A stretch of DNA of 64,000 bases from DLKC01 sp002478885 (GCA_046329585.1 JAXLUI010000001.1:3398785-3462784); one strand, 5' to 3'; counted from the stretch's first letter, positions 9,114 to 17,732 are shown. The notes: generated by a model from the sequence alone, not told the origin. Numbers and translations are program-made.

Positions 9114-9632
9114 CTATTGGAGTTTACCCTGCTTTTTCAGTGTCGCTATTAATTTAGGGTCATTCCGTTTGTCTTCAATTGTGACGCCTTCCAACTGTCC
9201 CGGATAACCAAGTCTTAAAAGGATTTCATTGCCTGCCGTCCAGGCTACGTCCATAGTAATTGATTGTTCACACGACGAACTGGAAATACTTGGTTTGAAA
9301 AAGCCATAATAGATAACTTGCTTGTCAACTGTCACTGCAAACGGTGTCCTGTCGCTGAGCACTTTTACCTGCTGAATAGCAGATTCTGTGAGCTTAAACG
9401 TGTATTCAGTTGGGGAATACGCTAAAATATCTTGATTTTTTATGGTAGGGCTGTCTTGCAGAACAGAAAGAGAAGGATCCACCTGGCATTTTGCTGTTAC
9501 GGTTTGGTATGACTTAAACAGGTAAATCTCTATAGTCTCTCCTGCATTTGCAGTGTCTTTTTTGCATGAAACACAGATCATAGCTACTGCCACAATGAAA
9601 AGTAATGGTCGCATAACAACGTTTGTCTTCAT
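9114..9632 (-). CDS. Hypothetical lipoprotein
   Basis: 172 residues from the start at 9632; an in-frame upstream extension lacks a signal peptide and is unlikely. MRPLLFIVAVAMICVSCKK within the N-terminus is a clear lipoprotein signal. The mature part is predicted mostly beta, with one internal cysteine pair region, and ends IATLKKQGKLQ. I recognise no family. It is the first gene of the long minus-strand accessory block and stands alone, with the palindromic sequence at 9675-9740 upstream. Confidence 0.7.
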   Translation of the reverse strand: MKTNVVMRPLLFIVAVAMICVSCKKDTANAGETIEIYLFKSYQTVTAKCQVDPSLSVLQDSPTIKNQDILAYSPTEYTFKLTESAIQQVKVLSDRTPFAVTVDKQVIYYGFFKPSISSSSCEQSITMDVAWTAGNEILLRLGYPGQLEGVTIEDKRNDPKLIATLKKQGKLQ

Positions 9633-9674
9633 GACAGTTTTAAATTTGGAAACGTTGCATAAACACCACACACA

Positions 9675-9740
9675 ACGTTCACATCGAACTGCGGTCATAG
9701 CGTTCCGTTCAGCCCGCACTTTGCCGAACCGCAGGTTAAG
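9675..9740 (-). repeat. attC-like imperfect palindrome
   Basis: In the 318-bp gap 9633-9950. AACTGCGGT (9688-9696) faces ACCGCAGGTT (9728-9737), giving a stem with one bulged base. Read on the minus strand it begins GCTTAAC (fits RYYYAAC) and leads to AACGTTGTG about 50 bp before the lipoprotein start. The shape is that of an integron attC; identity is unproven. The remainder of the gap shows nothing else. Confidence 0.35.
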
Positions 9741-9950
9741 CAAAAGCGATCATTACTGCACTTTCCCATTCTTATTTGCTGCTTGTTGTCTTTCCATACA
9801 ATTTCTACTTCATGCTATTTTACTTGAAATGCCCCGAATGTTTCCTGAATTTTTGTTGCATATATAGCGTCATTGCTTCTTTACAAGGCAGCTTGCACGG
9901 TTGATTGTGACAACAATGGTGAATACACTATTGCGATGGATACCTGGTTT

Positions 9951-10151
9951 TCAGGATGAGCGGCGGTCTCGAAAATATAACACAAAAGAAACGAGTGCAG
10001 CTCCAAAACACATACCGGTGCCGATGAGGCGCACAATATCTACCCCTCGCATATTCGCCCACGATGGGCTGCTTAGCATTGCTAAAAGGTTCATGATCCC
10101 AAAAAAAGTAAGCACGAACAAAATGCGGGGTAACTTGCGTCGATTGTTCAT
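9951..10151 (-). CDS. Small membrane protein, unknown function
   Basis: 66 residues with two hydrophobic helices (about 9-28 and 41-59), separated by SPSWANMRGVD, and a charged tail FRDRRSS. A basic N-terminus (MNNRRKLPR) suggests a cytoplasmic start. The reading frame is read as real because the membrane pattern is clean and the plus-strand frame over the same bases gives no plausible protein. No family recognised. It is isolated, between two non-coding gaps. Confidence 0.5.
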   Translation of the reverse strand: MNNRRKLPRILFVLTFFGIMNLLAMLSSPSWANMRGVDIVRLIGTGMCFGAALVSFVLYFRDRRSS

Positions 10152-10209
10152 TGATTGTCGGTTTAAATAGTCATTCGATTGAATAACCGAATTGATTTTA
10201 TTTACAATT

Positions 10210-10440
10210 GAAGTTACATTTTGTTGTTGAGTGTGCAGCCGGCTTTTAATGTTTGAATTTTCTGGTACCTATGTGGTATTTACCACGGGCACGCTATAAA
10301 TGATTTTAATTCGGTGAGATCAATAGCCGATTGATAAATTAGCAGGCAGAACAGGAATCCACTCCCTGTCAATTAGTTTTCCGGGCTATATTTTATGGTT
10401 CCCGACAGTCTTGTTTCATGGTCCTCGCTCAGCGCGGGAC
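10210..10440 (-). repeat. Dispersed ~260-bp intergenic repeat, copy C1
   Basis: Diverged relative of 12227-12489 and 22891-23158. Shared landmarks in order are GAAGNTACATTTTGTTG near the left end, ATNGATTTNAANTCGGTGAG in the middle, and TTGTTTCATGG near the right end. It occupies most of the gap between the small membrane protein and the serine hydrolase. Strand is nominal. No protein-coding frame is maintained across the copies. Confidence 0.65.
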
Positions 10441-10470
10441 AATTAGCTGCCATATAGTTTTTTTAGTTCG

Positions 10471-11517
10471 TCAATTAATATCTTTAGCCCTTCTTCGGCT
10501 TTCATCTGATTGCACATTTGAGAAAATAACAAATGCCTTGCCGGTGTCTTTACAGATAAGTACTCTTGTCAAAAATGTTCCGGGGTTTCCATCATGGAAG
10601 GAGTATTTAAAATTGGATTTTTCGTCCACAAACCATTTCCAGCCAAATGCAAATTCAGGTAATCCAAAATGAAAATATTCAAATTCTTCTTTTGTAAATA
10701 TTGTTGATTTTCCTGAAAGCCCCTGAAGTTGTAATTGAATAAATTTGCAAAAGTCAGGTAAACTTACATTTATGTTCCCTGCTGATGAAAGCCAATTGAG
10801 TTTGTAATTTAAATTTGGTTTTTCCGGTTTTAGGTTTGTATCATGCCCCCATGGTTGATTTTTGTCGATAAGATTAGGCTGCCCAAAACCTAAATTTATT
10901 CCTAATTCAATTCCTAATTCTTCAACTAAAGTTTCATACGCTTTTCCGGTTGCCTTTTCCAGCATAAGCCCAGCCGCTACATAACCTGGGTTTGACCAAT
11001 ATGTTGTTTGCTTTTCTGTTACTGGATTTTGTTGTAAAATCCAGGATACAAATTCATATCGCTGTTGCTGATTGCTTCCTTTGATTTCTTTTTCTGTCGG
11101 TGTGATATTGCCATAAGACCATTTAATAAGATTTGCTCTAAATGTCAAAAAATCCTGCAACGTCAAATCATAATAAGCCAGGTTGCTTTGGGTTTTTAGT
11201 TCCGGGTATAAGTCGAAAAATTTCGTGTCCCATTTTATTTTTCCTTGTTTTACCAAAACGGCTGAAATATAACTTGTAATGGTTTTTGTGATAGAGCCTA
11301 TTCGAAATTTATCGTTGCTGTTGGCCTTAAAGTTGGAGTTTACCCGTTGAACTCCGAGGGTTTGAATTTCCAAAATGTTGTCTGGCGAAACAACAGCGTA
11401 TGCCAGTTCAGGGATTTTATATTTTACACGAATACTGTCGGCAAATGAACTATTTGATTGTCCGAAAGTAATTGTAGAAAATGCTAACAATATTAATGTC
11501 GAAAAAAGTCTTTTCAT
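10471..11517 (-). CDS. Serine hydrolase (beta-lactamase/PBP class C family), apparently frameshifted at the C-terminus
   Basis: 348 residues with a Sec signal (MKRLFSTLILLAFSTITFGQ). The family's SxxK motif is GSITK (Ser75, Lys78). The second motif normally reads YSN but here is WSN (174-176). The third is HDGNPG, in place of KTG. The reading frame ends ...NVQSDESRRRAKDIN, but removing one base from the AAA run at 10500-10502 would give SDEAEEGLKILIDELKK and a stop at 10443, which fits the family's usual ending much better. A one-base insertion or sequencing error is therefore likely. Role unknown; related proteins are periplasmic peptidases or esterases. Confidence 0.78.
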   Translation of the reverse strand: MKRLFSTLILLAFSTITFGQSNSSFADSIRVKYKIPELAYAVVSPDNILEIQTLGVQRVNSNFKANSNDKFRIGSITKTITSYISAVLVKQGKIKWDTKFFDLYPELKTQSNLAYYDLTLQDFLTFRANLIKWSYGNITPTEKEIKGSNQQQRYEFVSWILQQNPVTEKQTTYWSNPGYVAAGLMLEKATGKAYETLVEELGIELGINLGFGQPNLIDKNQPWGHDTNLKPEKPNLNYKLNWLSSAGNINVSLPDFCKFIQLQLQGLSGKSTIFTKEEFEYFHFGLPEFAFGWKWFVDEKSNFKYSFHDGNPGTFLTRVLICKDTGKAFVIFSNVQSDESRRRAKDIN

Positions 11518-11657
11518 CTGCTGTGATGTCGGTTGAATATGGCAGCCAGCGGTAATGCATTGGCCGCAGTTGTGCGCATTCGATGGTTATCAACCCAGGC
11601 GATCAGGCACTTCGTTGCTTTGCAGCTGAAGTTAATTGTTTGCCGTGGCTAATTTTA

Positions 11658-12179
11658 TTATTTAATAAATGTCGCGTAACCGCTTTTAGTATAATTGACA
11701 TAGCCATCTACATTGAAATAGCGGCGATATTGATATAAAGTCGGAATGATTTTTTGTCCATTTTGTATAATTGAGTTTATAGGATTAGTACAAATGCATT
11801 TCCAGCAACTGACTTCTGTTTTAGGGCTTTCTATGGCGGAAATCGAAATAGTATCTTTTTTATGCGGAAGGATCAGTTGCCAATCATTATCCGGCATTAA
11901 ATTATTTTGAGCACAACACACTGTATCAAAGTCTATGATCGTAGTGTCTGAAAATGTGTAAAATCTATTTGAGTCAACACCATTTTTTATAAAAGTATAT
12001 GAGGAAACAAGTTGAGAAAAATTGCCTCCTTTTTCGAATTGTCGCAAAATGACTGTGTCAAAATCATGAGAAGAAAAGCCAATGAAAACCGGAATAATTG
12101 CTGAGTTGTTACATGGCACTGTCCTGTTGCAAGATGTCAAAATGGCCAGGATAAAATATAATTTTAAAAATGTTTTCAT
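11658..12179 (-). CDS. Hypothetical lipoprotein, paralogue of the 24.7-kb lipoprotein
   Basis: 173 residues, A+T-rich. The signal MKTFLKLYFILAILTSC gives lipobox cysteine 17. Residues about 23-62 (VPCNN, then VFIGFSSHDFDTVILRQFEK and NFSQLVSSY) line up with the lipoprotein at 24708-25178 (YPCNP, FVAFRSDETDSILVKKYSK, NFTTLIDSF). Both end in an aromatic-rich beta stretch. Additional cysteines (CC, CWKCIC) are unique to this copy. Function unknown. It is isolated between a 140-bp gap and a repeat-containing gap. Confidence 0.72.
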   Translation of the reverse strand: MKTFLKLYFILAILTSCNRTVPCNNSAIIPVFIGFSSHDFDTVILRQFEKGGNFSQLVSSYTFIKNGVDSNRFYTFSDTTIIDFDTVCCAQNNLMPDNDWQLILPHKKDTISISAIESPKTEVSCWKCICTNPINSIIQNGQKIIPTLYQYRRYFNVDGYVNYTKSGYATFIK

Positions 12180-12226
12180 TTGTGCATCGCGGCTTCTGTT
12201 TCAATGCTGATTTCGATTATGTTTTA

Positions 12227-12489
12227 AAGGTACATGTTGTTGGTGAGTGGGTAAGACTTTTGTTAACCGGATTTTATTACTGGTAACGTAACTATCAAGC
12301 GATAAATTAGATGGCTTTAATTCAGTGAGGTCGCAGGTTGATGGTAAAATAAATCCGGTCGATAAAAATCATCTCCGGGCAATCAGCTATAGGTATTTAT
12401 AATTTGTTTTACCGGCAGTTGTATTTCATGGCATCGCCTGTTGCCACGCTCGGTTCAGGTTTCTGTTTTCATGTGATCAAATAAAATTC
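12227..12489 (-). repeat. Dispersed ~260-bp intergenic repeat, copy C2
   Basis: The last 60-odd bases (12424-12489) are almost identical to 23093-23158: two substitutions and one indel across CATGGCATCGCCTGTTGCC, CACGCTCGGTTCAG and TTCTGTTTTCATGTG. The left part aligns with C1 and C3 at lower identity. It lies in the 413-bp gap between the lipoprotein and the LysR gene; the rest of that gap (12490-12592) shows only simple CTC/CAC-rich sequence. Confidence 0.8.
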
Positions 12490-12592
12490 GTAGCTAAATC
12501 CACTATTCACATTTCCACTCTCACGTCTCACGTACCATATCCCGCCGCTCCCCATTCACTGCAGCGAAATTATTAGCCTATTTGGGGGTAAA

Positions 12593-13525
12593 CTATTTCG
12601 CAACATACATTTCAAACCAGTTAAATTTTTCTCTAATGATATTTTGCTTCTCCGTTTTCAAATAGCTTAAAAAAGCATTGGCAACCAGGGAAAAACCTTT
12701 TCCTTTCAGCCAGATCAGGTTCCAGACTGATTTCACCGGAAATCCTTTTACCGGTATAATTTGAAGTTCGCCATTGTTCAATTCATTCTTAATGCCAATT
12801 AATGGCATGATCGAAAAACCCATCCCTGCGATTACCGCCTGCTTTACGGCTTCATTGGAAGTGAGTTCCATTTTCTTTTTAACGGGCAGCTTGTTTTTTA
12901 AAATAAATTGCTCCATCACATGTCTTGTTCCCGAACCCGCCTCCCGGTAAATGAGCGGTATCTGCTCGAATATTTTTTTGTCGTACATTTTATCTTTAAA
13001 TCTTGTGTCTCTATTGCCCACTAAGTAAAGTTGGTTCTGCATCAGTTCCAGCTTGGCTAATTTTAAATGCGTTGGTATAACAGACACTAACGAAAAGTCA
13101 ACTTCATTATTTTCTAAGCTTTTAACCACTTGCGATTTGTTGGTTACATCCAGTTGCAACGCAATGTCTTCATGCTGTTTTAAAAAGCCGGAAAGAAAAT
13201 ACGGTATAATATATTTCCCGGTTGATACAACCGATATTTTCAGGTTTCCGGCAAGCTGGCCTTTGTAAGCAAGGGTTTTATAGTTAATAGCAGATACTTC
13301 ATTTAAAATCTTTTCGGCAGCCACAGCTATTTCCTTACCAAAATCAGTAATGAACAATTTTCTTCCAATGACTTCTGTCAGTGGAATATCAAACTGGCTT
13401 TGAAAATTTTTAAGCTGTATAGATACTGCCGGTTGGGTCAAATGTAATTCCTCTGATGCTTTGGTTACGCTCTGTGTCTGCGTGATCTTCAGGTAAATTC
13501 TCAATTGGTTGATCGTATAATCCAT
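12593..13525 (-). CDS. LysR-family transcriptional regulator
   Basis: 310 residues. An N-terminal winged HTH (about 1-60; LTQPAVSIQLKNFQ is the recognition helix) is followed by a periplasmic-binding-protein-like co-inducer domain; VSTGKYIIPYFLSGF and GSGTRHVMEQ resemble the CysB/CbbR branch. It is divergent from isocitrate dehydrogenase, with an 83-bp intergenic region, the classical arrangement of a LysR regulator and its target. It probably responds to a small metabolite linked to the dehydrogenase; the identity of the metabolite is unknown. Confidence 0.9.
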   Translation of the reverse strand: MDYTINQLRIYLKITQTQSVTKASEELHLTQPAVSIQLKNFQSQFDIPLTEVIGRKLFITDFGKEIAVAAEKILNEVSAINYKTLAYKGQLAGNLKISVVSTGKYIIPYFLSGFLKQHEDIALQLDVTNKSQVVKSLENNEVDFSLVSVIPTHLKLAKLELMQNQLYLVGNRDTRFKDKMYDKKIFEQIPLIYREAGSGTRHVMEQFILKNKLPVKKKMELTSNEAVKQAVIAGMGFSIMPLIGIKNELNNGELQIIPVKGFPVKSVWNLIWLKGKGFSLVANAFLSYLKTEKQNIIREKFNWFEMYVAK

Positions 13526-13569
13526 AAATATATTTTATGTTAATCATTGTAAAGTTAAATGAATATTTA

Positions 13570-13585
13570 TGATCTCGAATGATCA
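13570..13585. promoter_or_regulatory. Dyad in the LysR/IDH divergent promoter region
   Basis: TGATC-TCGAAT-GATCA is an interrupted palindrome with 5-bp arms, 24 bp before the IDH start. A second AT-rich element, TTAATCATTGTAAAGTTAA (13540-13558), has the T-N11-A look of LysR boxes. Binding by the adjacent LysR protein is inferred. Confidence 0.4.
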
Positions 13586-13608
13586 CATTTGCGGTATAAA
13601 AAAACAGC

Positions 13609-15054
13609 ATGACAGAAAAGAAAAAAATAACGGTAGCCAAAGGCGACGGTATCGGCCCGGAAATTATGGATGCCACACTTGATATCCTTTTTGCAGCAGG
13701 TGCTGCTATTGAAGTAGAAGAAGTTGAAGTAGGGGAAAAGGTTTACCTGGCCGGTAACACCGCCGGTATTGCCAAAGAAGCCTGGGACATTATAAGGAGA
13801 AACAAGGTTTTCTTAAAAGCACCCATTACCACTCCACAGGGCGGTGGTTATAAAAGTTTGAATGTTACCACACGAAAATTTTTGGGCCTGTATGCCAATG
13901 TACGGCCATGCACGAGTTTGCATCCGTTTGTACAAACCAAGCACCCCGTAATGGACATCGTGATCATAAGAGAAAACGAGGAAGACCTCTATGCCGGGAT
14001 TGAACATCAGCAAACAGACGAAGTGGTGCAGTGTTTAAAATTGATCAGCCGGCCGGGTTGCGAAAAAATTGTGCGGTATGCTTTTGAATACGCCAAACAA
14101 TACGGTAGAAAAAAAGTGACCTGCTTTACAAAAGACAATATCATGAAACAAACAGATGGCTTGTTTCACAAAGTGTTTGATGAAATCGCGAAAGAATATC
14201 CCGAAATAGAAAATGAACATTGGATTATTGACATCGGTGCCGCTAAAATGGCTGATACACCCGAAGCATTTGATGTAATTGTAATGCCAAATTTATACGG
14301 AGATGTACTTTCTGATGTGGCCGCACAAATCACAGGCTCGGTCGGTTTGGCCGGTTCGGCAAATATTGGGGAAGAGTGTGCCATGTTCGAAGCCATACAT
14401 GGTTCAGCCCCGCGCAGGGCAGGGCAAAATGCTGCAAACCCATCCGGGCTTCTGCAAGGTGCTGTAATGATGTTAAATCATATCGGGCAAAATGATGTGG
14501 CTGAAAAGATTCAGAATGCCTGGCTTAAAACAATTGAAGATGGAATACACACCTACGACATTTATAAAGAGGGTACAAGCAAGCAAAAATCAGGTACAAA
14601 GGAATTTGCCAAAGCGGTAATTGATAACCTTGGAAAAAAGCCTGCTGCACTAAAAGAAGTACATTATGCAAATGGCAAAACACTAAACCTCCCAAAATAT
14701 AAACCCAGGAAGCCACAGTTAAAAGAATTGGTGGGCGTGGATGTATTTGTGCATTGTGCCGGGATAACTCCCAATGAACTGGCAAAACAAGTGGAACAGC
14801 TTAATACCGGTGAATTAAAATTAACGATGATAACCAACCGGGGCATAAAAGTATATCCCGATGGTTTTCCGGAAACGTTTTGTACCGACCATTGGCGTTG
14901 CAGGTTCAAGCCTGTAATCGGATCAACGATAACCAGGCAGCAAATTGTTGAACTGTTACAAAAAGCAATTGATAAAAACATTGATACCATTAAAACAGAA
15001 AACCTCTACGCTTTTGATGGCATACCAGCTTTTTCACTTGGACAGGGACAATAA
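13609..15054 (+). CDS. icd: NADP-dependent isocitrate dehydrogenase, long Thermus-type form
   Basis: 481 residues, longer than the E. coli enzyme because of a C-terminal domain (TMITNRGIKVYPDG) as in Thermus isocitrate dehydrogenase. It catalyses oxidative decarboxylation of isocitrate to 2-oxoglutarate. Seen: KGDGIGPEI at the N-terminus, TPQGGGYKSLNV and ANVRP for isocitrate binding, MPNLYGDVLSD for the metal aspartates, and HGSAPRRAGQ for the cofactor. Arginines at the positions of E. coli Lys344/Tyr345 fit NADP, not NAD. Divergent LysR gene upstream; two small genes follow on the same strand after 12 and 351 bp. Confidence 0.93.
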   Translation: MTEKKKITVAKGDGIGPEIMDATLDILFAAGAAIEVEEVEVGEKVYLAGNTAGIAKEAWDIIRRNKVFLKAPITTPQGGGYKSLNVTTRKFLGLYANVRPCTSLHPFVQTKHPVMDIVIIRENEEDLYAGIEHQQTDEVVQCLKLISRPGCEKIVRYAFEYAKQYGRKKVTCFTKDNIMKQTDGLFHKVFDEIAKEYPEIENEHWIIDIGAAKMADTPEAFDVIVMPNLYGDVLSDVAAQITGSVGLAGSANIGEECAMFEAIHGSAPRRAGQNAANPSGLLQGAVMMLNHIGQNDVAEKIQNAWLKTIEDGIHTYDIYKEGTSKQKSGTKEFAKAVIDNLGKKPAALKEVHYANGKTLNLPKYKPRKPQLKELVGVDVFVHCAGITPNELAKQVEQLNTGELKLTMITNRGIKVYPDGFPETFCTDHWRCRFKPVIGSTITRQQIVELLQKAIDKNIDTIKTENLYAFDGIPAFSLGQGQ

Positions 15055-15066
15055 AAACTTAATAAA

Positions 15067-15345
15067 ATGAATAAAAGCCACAGTTTTAAATTAATTCATG
15101 GCACATTCTCCCCATCCGGGGCTTCTGAAGTTCTTTTTGGTCTTATTAGCAGTAAAATCCATTTTCATTCAATGGAAAATTTCAGCAGCAACGAAAGGTT
15201 TGGAAAGGATAAGCCAAATTCTCAAAGAAGGATAAAAGCCCTGAAAAAAGTACAGGGGTCAATAAAAAAAATAGTTGAAGCGGCAGACAAAAAAGGTAAG
15301 CAATTAAAAATCGATGGCAATATAGAGATCACAGTTATTGAGTAA
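15067..15345 (+). CDS. Small protein of unknown function, first of a tandem paralogous pair
   Basis: 92 residues. It begins FKLIHGTFSPSGASEVLFGL and continues with a basic, helical, coiled-coil-like segment (RRIKALKKVQGSIKKIVEAA). The next gene encodes a protein with the same layout: a short LIxGxFS beta hairpin, an amphipathic helix, KIxFH, and a charged helix ending in a strand. The start is 12 bp after the icd stop, so the two genes are probably cotranscribed. No signal peptide, so cytoplasmic. Family without known function. Confidence 0.7.
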   Translation: MNKSHSFKLIHGTFSPSGASEVLFGLISSKIHFHSMENFSSNERFGKDKPNSQRRIKALKKVQGSIKKIVEAADKKGKQLKIDGNIEITVIE

Positions 15346-15404
15346 GCCGCAATCAGGTATAAAAAGCAAACGTGTTCACCAATAAGATAATTAAAAACAA
15401 ATTC

Positions 15405-15647
15405 ATGAATCTACAACTGATACAAGGTCAATTTTCTGCCGGCGATGCAATTGACATTCTCACTAAAATGGTCGAGGTAAAAATTAAATTTCACGAAGCT
15501 AAAATTCTGTCTCAACTCAATGAAGAAGATATTAAAATGCGGGAAAACCGGATAAAGCAACTGCAAAAAGAATTGGTTGAAATAAGAAATTTTATTACTT
15601 CGAAAGAAGCAAAAATTGAAATTCGCTCTTTGGTGCAGGTTGAATAA
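15405..15647 (+). CDS. Small protein of unknown function, second of the tandem paralogous pair
   Basis: 80 residues from the ATG at 15405 (MNLQLIQGQFS); an upstream in-frame ATG adds eleven residues not matched in the paralogue. The sequence continues DAIDILTKMVEVKIKFHEAK, then NEEDIKMRENRIKQLQKEL, a likely coiled coil. It shares the LIxGxFS start, KIxFH and RIKxLxK motifs with the preceding protein, indicating a tandem duplication. It lies 59 bp downstream in the same direction. Conserved-looking but of unknown function; a role tied to icd is inferred only from position. Confidence 0.72.
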   Translation: MNLQLIQGQFSAGDAIDILTKMVEVKIKFHEAKILSQLNEEDIKMRENRIKQLQKELVEIRNFITSKEAKIEIRSLVQVE

Positions 15648-15817
15648 TGTCCCGCGCGGAGATCCACCTCCAAAACCACAGTAATACAGGTGCAAGGTTA
15701 GGGCGATCGATCAAAAACCGACAAAAGCCAAACCCCGAAACGACTCCGTTCGGGCACCTGTGTTTGCATAGTAGGCATCCGGTATTTGCACCATTCATCT
15801 CACATCCGCCTCCTCTG

Positions 15818-16282
15818 CTATTCCCCATTTGATATAGTTAACTGCTCATGTGCAATTTCAAGGGTATCAACAGCTACTTCATTCCCGTCCGATCGCAGAT
15901 CTGTGCTGCTTATTTTTGTAGGCCAGGCATTCACCAATGTCCATTGCATCGCTACTTTACCGTCTTCATCTAACAACCGGATCAAAATCGTTCTTTTTTC
16001 AATCGAATTCATTTTAATTTGAGTGTGCCAATCCCAAAAAGTATTATCGTTTACAAACACCCCTCTTTTCATCGTAACGTTACCATACTTTTTAATACCC
16101 GGCATTTTTTCGGACGCGAAAAGCGGGCTATTGGCTTTCCGGTATTCAATTACGCCGTTTTCTGCATCCATACCCGATACTTCCTGGAAAGGCACCTTTA
16201 ATGCAATGCCAAGATCAACCTCAAACCTGAATTTTGGTAAAGGCCACCGGGAAGCTTCTGAATTTTCGCTGTTTATTGACAT
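15818..16282 (-). CDS. Orphan phage/eCIS tail-tube protein (T4 gp19-like)
   Basis: 154 residues. PLPKFRFEVDLGI at the N-terminus, then FQEVSGMDAENGVIEYRKAN, KKYGNVTMKRGV and WTLVNAWPTKISSTDL are the hallmarks of the gp19/Hcp-like inner tube protein of contractile tails and extracellular contractile injection systems. Tube proteins stack as hexameric rings inside a sheath. Here no sheath, baseplate, spike, AAA+ or effector gene is within reach; neighbours are IDH-linked small genes and a TlpA-like protein. It could be a relic, a scattered component or repurposed. Confidence 0.85.
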   Translation of the reverse strand: MSINSENSEASRWPLPKFRFEVDLGIALKVPFQEVSGMDAENGVIEYRKANSPLFASEKMPGIKKYGNVTMKRGVFVNDNTFWDWHTQIKMNSIEKRTILIRLLDEDGKVAMQWTLVNAWPTKISSTDLRSDGNEVAVDTLEIAHEQLTISNGE

Positions 16283-16318
16283 GTTGTATTTTTTATGCTT
16301 GTTCAGGTGTTCCTACCA

Positions 16319-16460
16319 TTGCTATAACGTCCACAATTGAAGTTGAGCACCAATCACCAACAATCCATGGTCTGCCAAACCAAAGCTGTGAATGATGTTT
16401 AATGCATGGCAGCTTATGCCGCACTTCGGCAAAACGTCAATCGCAGGTAAACAAAGCCAA
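16319..16460 (-). repeat. attC-like intergenic sequence
   Basis: Located in the gap between TlpA-like and tube genes. Read on the minus strand it ends in ACGTTATAGCAA (16319-16330) 37 bp before the tube gene start; the identical 12-mer precedes the M20 gene at 22784-22795. Imperfect inverted segments (GCCGAAGTGCGGC and GCTGCCATG...) lie within. Integron-type recombination site is a hypothesis. Confidence 0.3.
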
Positions 16461-16493
16461 TGAGAAGTACTGATGCTGCATAGATAGCCACCT

Positions 16494-17324
16494 TTAATGC
16501 TGTTCCAGGTATTTACTTAATTGCGCATACAGGGAATCTCCATCACTTGGCTGCTTCGCATTGGCTTCTGCCACATTTCCGTTTTTGTCAAGGATCAGGT
16601 AGTGTGGCATCAGTATCATGCTGTCGTTTGTCGACTCTTTATAAAGCTGCTCATATTGCTGCCCACCTGCAAATAAGTGGTAACCTGTTACATTGTATTT
16701 CTTTATTTGCTCATGCCATATGTATTCGTTGCCTTGCGCAACATAAAGATAGCCGATGTCGTTCCGGTCTTTAAACTTGTCTTTTAAAGGTTGTGTAAAG
16801 TTGCTGAATTCAGCTAAACACGGCCCGCAGGTAGTGCCCCAGAAATCAACATAAACTACCTTTCCTTTAAAATGATCAGCATAGAGCTTTTCAAAGGTCG
16901 TTTCATCAGGGTTTAGCGATAAAATATGAACATCGCTGTTGGTATTGATGCTGTTCACGAGAAGCACTTTTATCAACACAAAACAAGTCATTAAAGCAAT
17001 CGTTAGAAGAACCGGTTTGAACAGTCCCGGCTGTTGCTGCCGTTTGTAGCGTTTAAAAAGATAAATGCTTAAAACCAAAAAAACCAATATGGCGAAACTC
17101 TTCACATAAATCAGGAACATCAGTGTTTGATTGCTGGCAAACGCTTTGTCAAGAATAGCAGCTTTCTGTTGTTTGTCTAAAGCATAGGTGTTTTGTACAA
17201 CATCAATCAATGCCCATCTCACATCTTTTTGCCAGTCAAGATAGTGCTGGATAACATCTATCGTCAGCAGTGGAATGACAGCCATTAGCACGGCTCCTGT
17301 CCAGAAATAGCTTGATTTAATCAT
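16494..17324 (-). CDS. TlpA-like membrane thioredoxin
   Basis: 276 residues: three predicted transmembrane helices (about 8-24, 68-90, 103-124) followed by a TlpA/AhpC-TSA-type thioredoxin domain with the redox motif CGPC (166-169, in DFWGTTCGPCLAEF). The domain should face the periplasm, where it could reduce or isomerise disulfides or service cytochrome c maturation. The multi-helix anchor without a DsbD core is less common than a single anchor. It is not in an operon: 211 bp and 408 bp of non-coding DNA flank it. Confidence 0.82.
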   Translation of the reverse strand: MIKSSYFWTGAVLMAVIPLLTIDVIQHYLDWQKDVRWALIDVVQNTYALDKQQKAAILDKAFASNQTLMFLIYVKSFAILVFLVLSIYLFKRYKRQQQPGLFKPVLLTIALMTCFVLIKVLLVNSINTNSDVHILSLNPDETTFEKLYADHFKGKVVYVDFWGTTCGPCLAEFSNFTQPLKDKFKDRNDIGYLYVAQGNEYIWHEQIKKYNVTGYHLFAGGQQYEQLYKESTNDSMILMPHYLILDKNGNVAEANAKQPSDGDSLYAQLSKYLEQH

Positions 17325-17732
17325 AAACGGTTGTAAAAAACAAGTTGTTAAATTGAATCGCGTGCAAGAGTAGGGCTTTTTTCAGCGTCGGTGCGACTCC
17401 GTTAGGCCTAACCCGGGTTTCTTCATGACTGACTTTCCTAATGCCATTGCCGGTCAAATTATGCATTCCTCGTCGCTACATAAACCAAAGAACTACCAGC
17501 GGCACAATTCAACTTTCAAAAGGTTGCCAGCAATGTAAAATTGTTACGGCTGATTGAAATAATCAGCGCTTTCGGGTAAGGTCGCTGGCAACGGAGCTGC
17601 ATGGACGAAATTGTTGGACATGTTGCTGGTTAGGCCATCAACGGCGGCTGCAGATAAAAAGGCGAAAGAAACGGTTGCGGCCATGTTCAAGGCAAATATT
17701 TTGTTGACATTTCCCGCTGCTCCCTGTCCCGG
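17325..17732. other. 408-bp non-coding gap with GTTAGGCCTAAC palindrome
   Basis: No gene-like frame on either strand. A perfect 12-bp palindrome GTTAGGCCTAAC lies at 17401-17412; its halves equal the integron core consensus sequences GTTRRRY and RYYYAAC. A GGTTAGGCC also occurs near 17632. The rest shows no recognised element. Confidence 0.4.

Noticed and set aside
9951..10170. Plus-strand frame opposite the 66-residue membrane protein
   Set aside because: The minus-strand frame has two clean hydrophobic helices and a basic start; the plus frame is Arg/Lys-rich and featureless.
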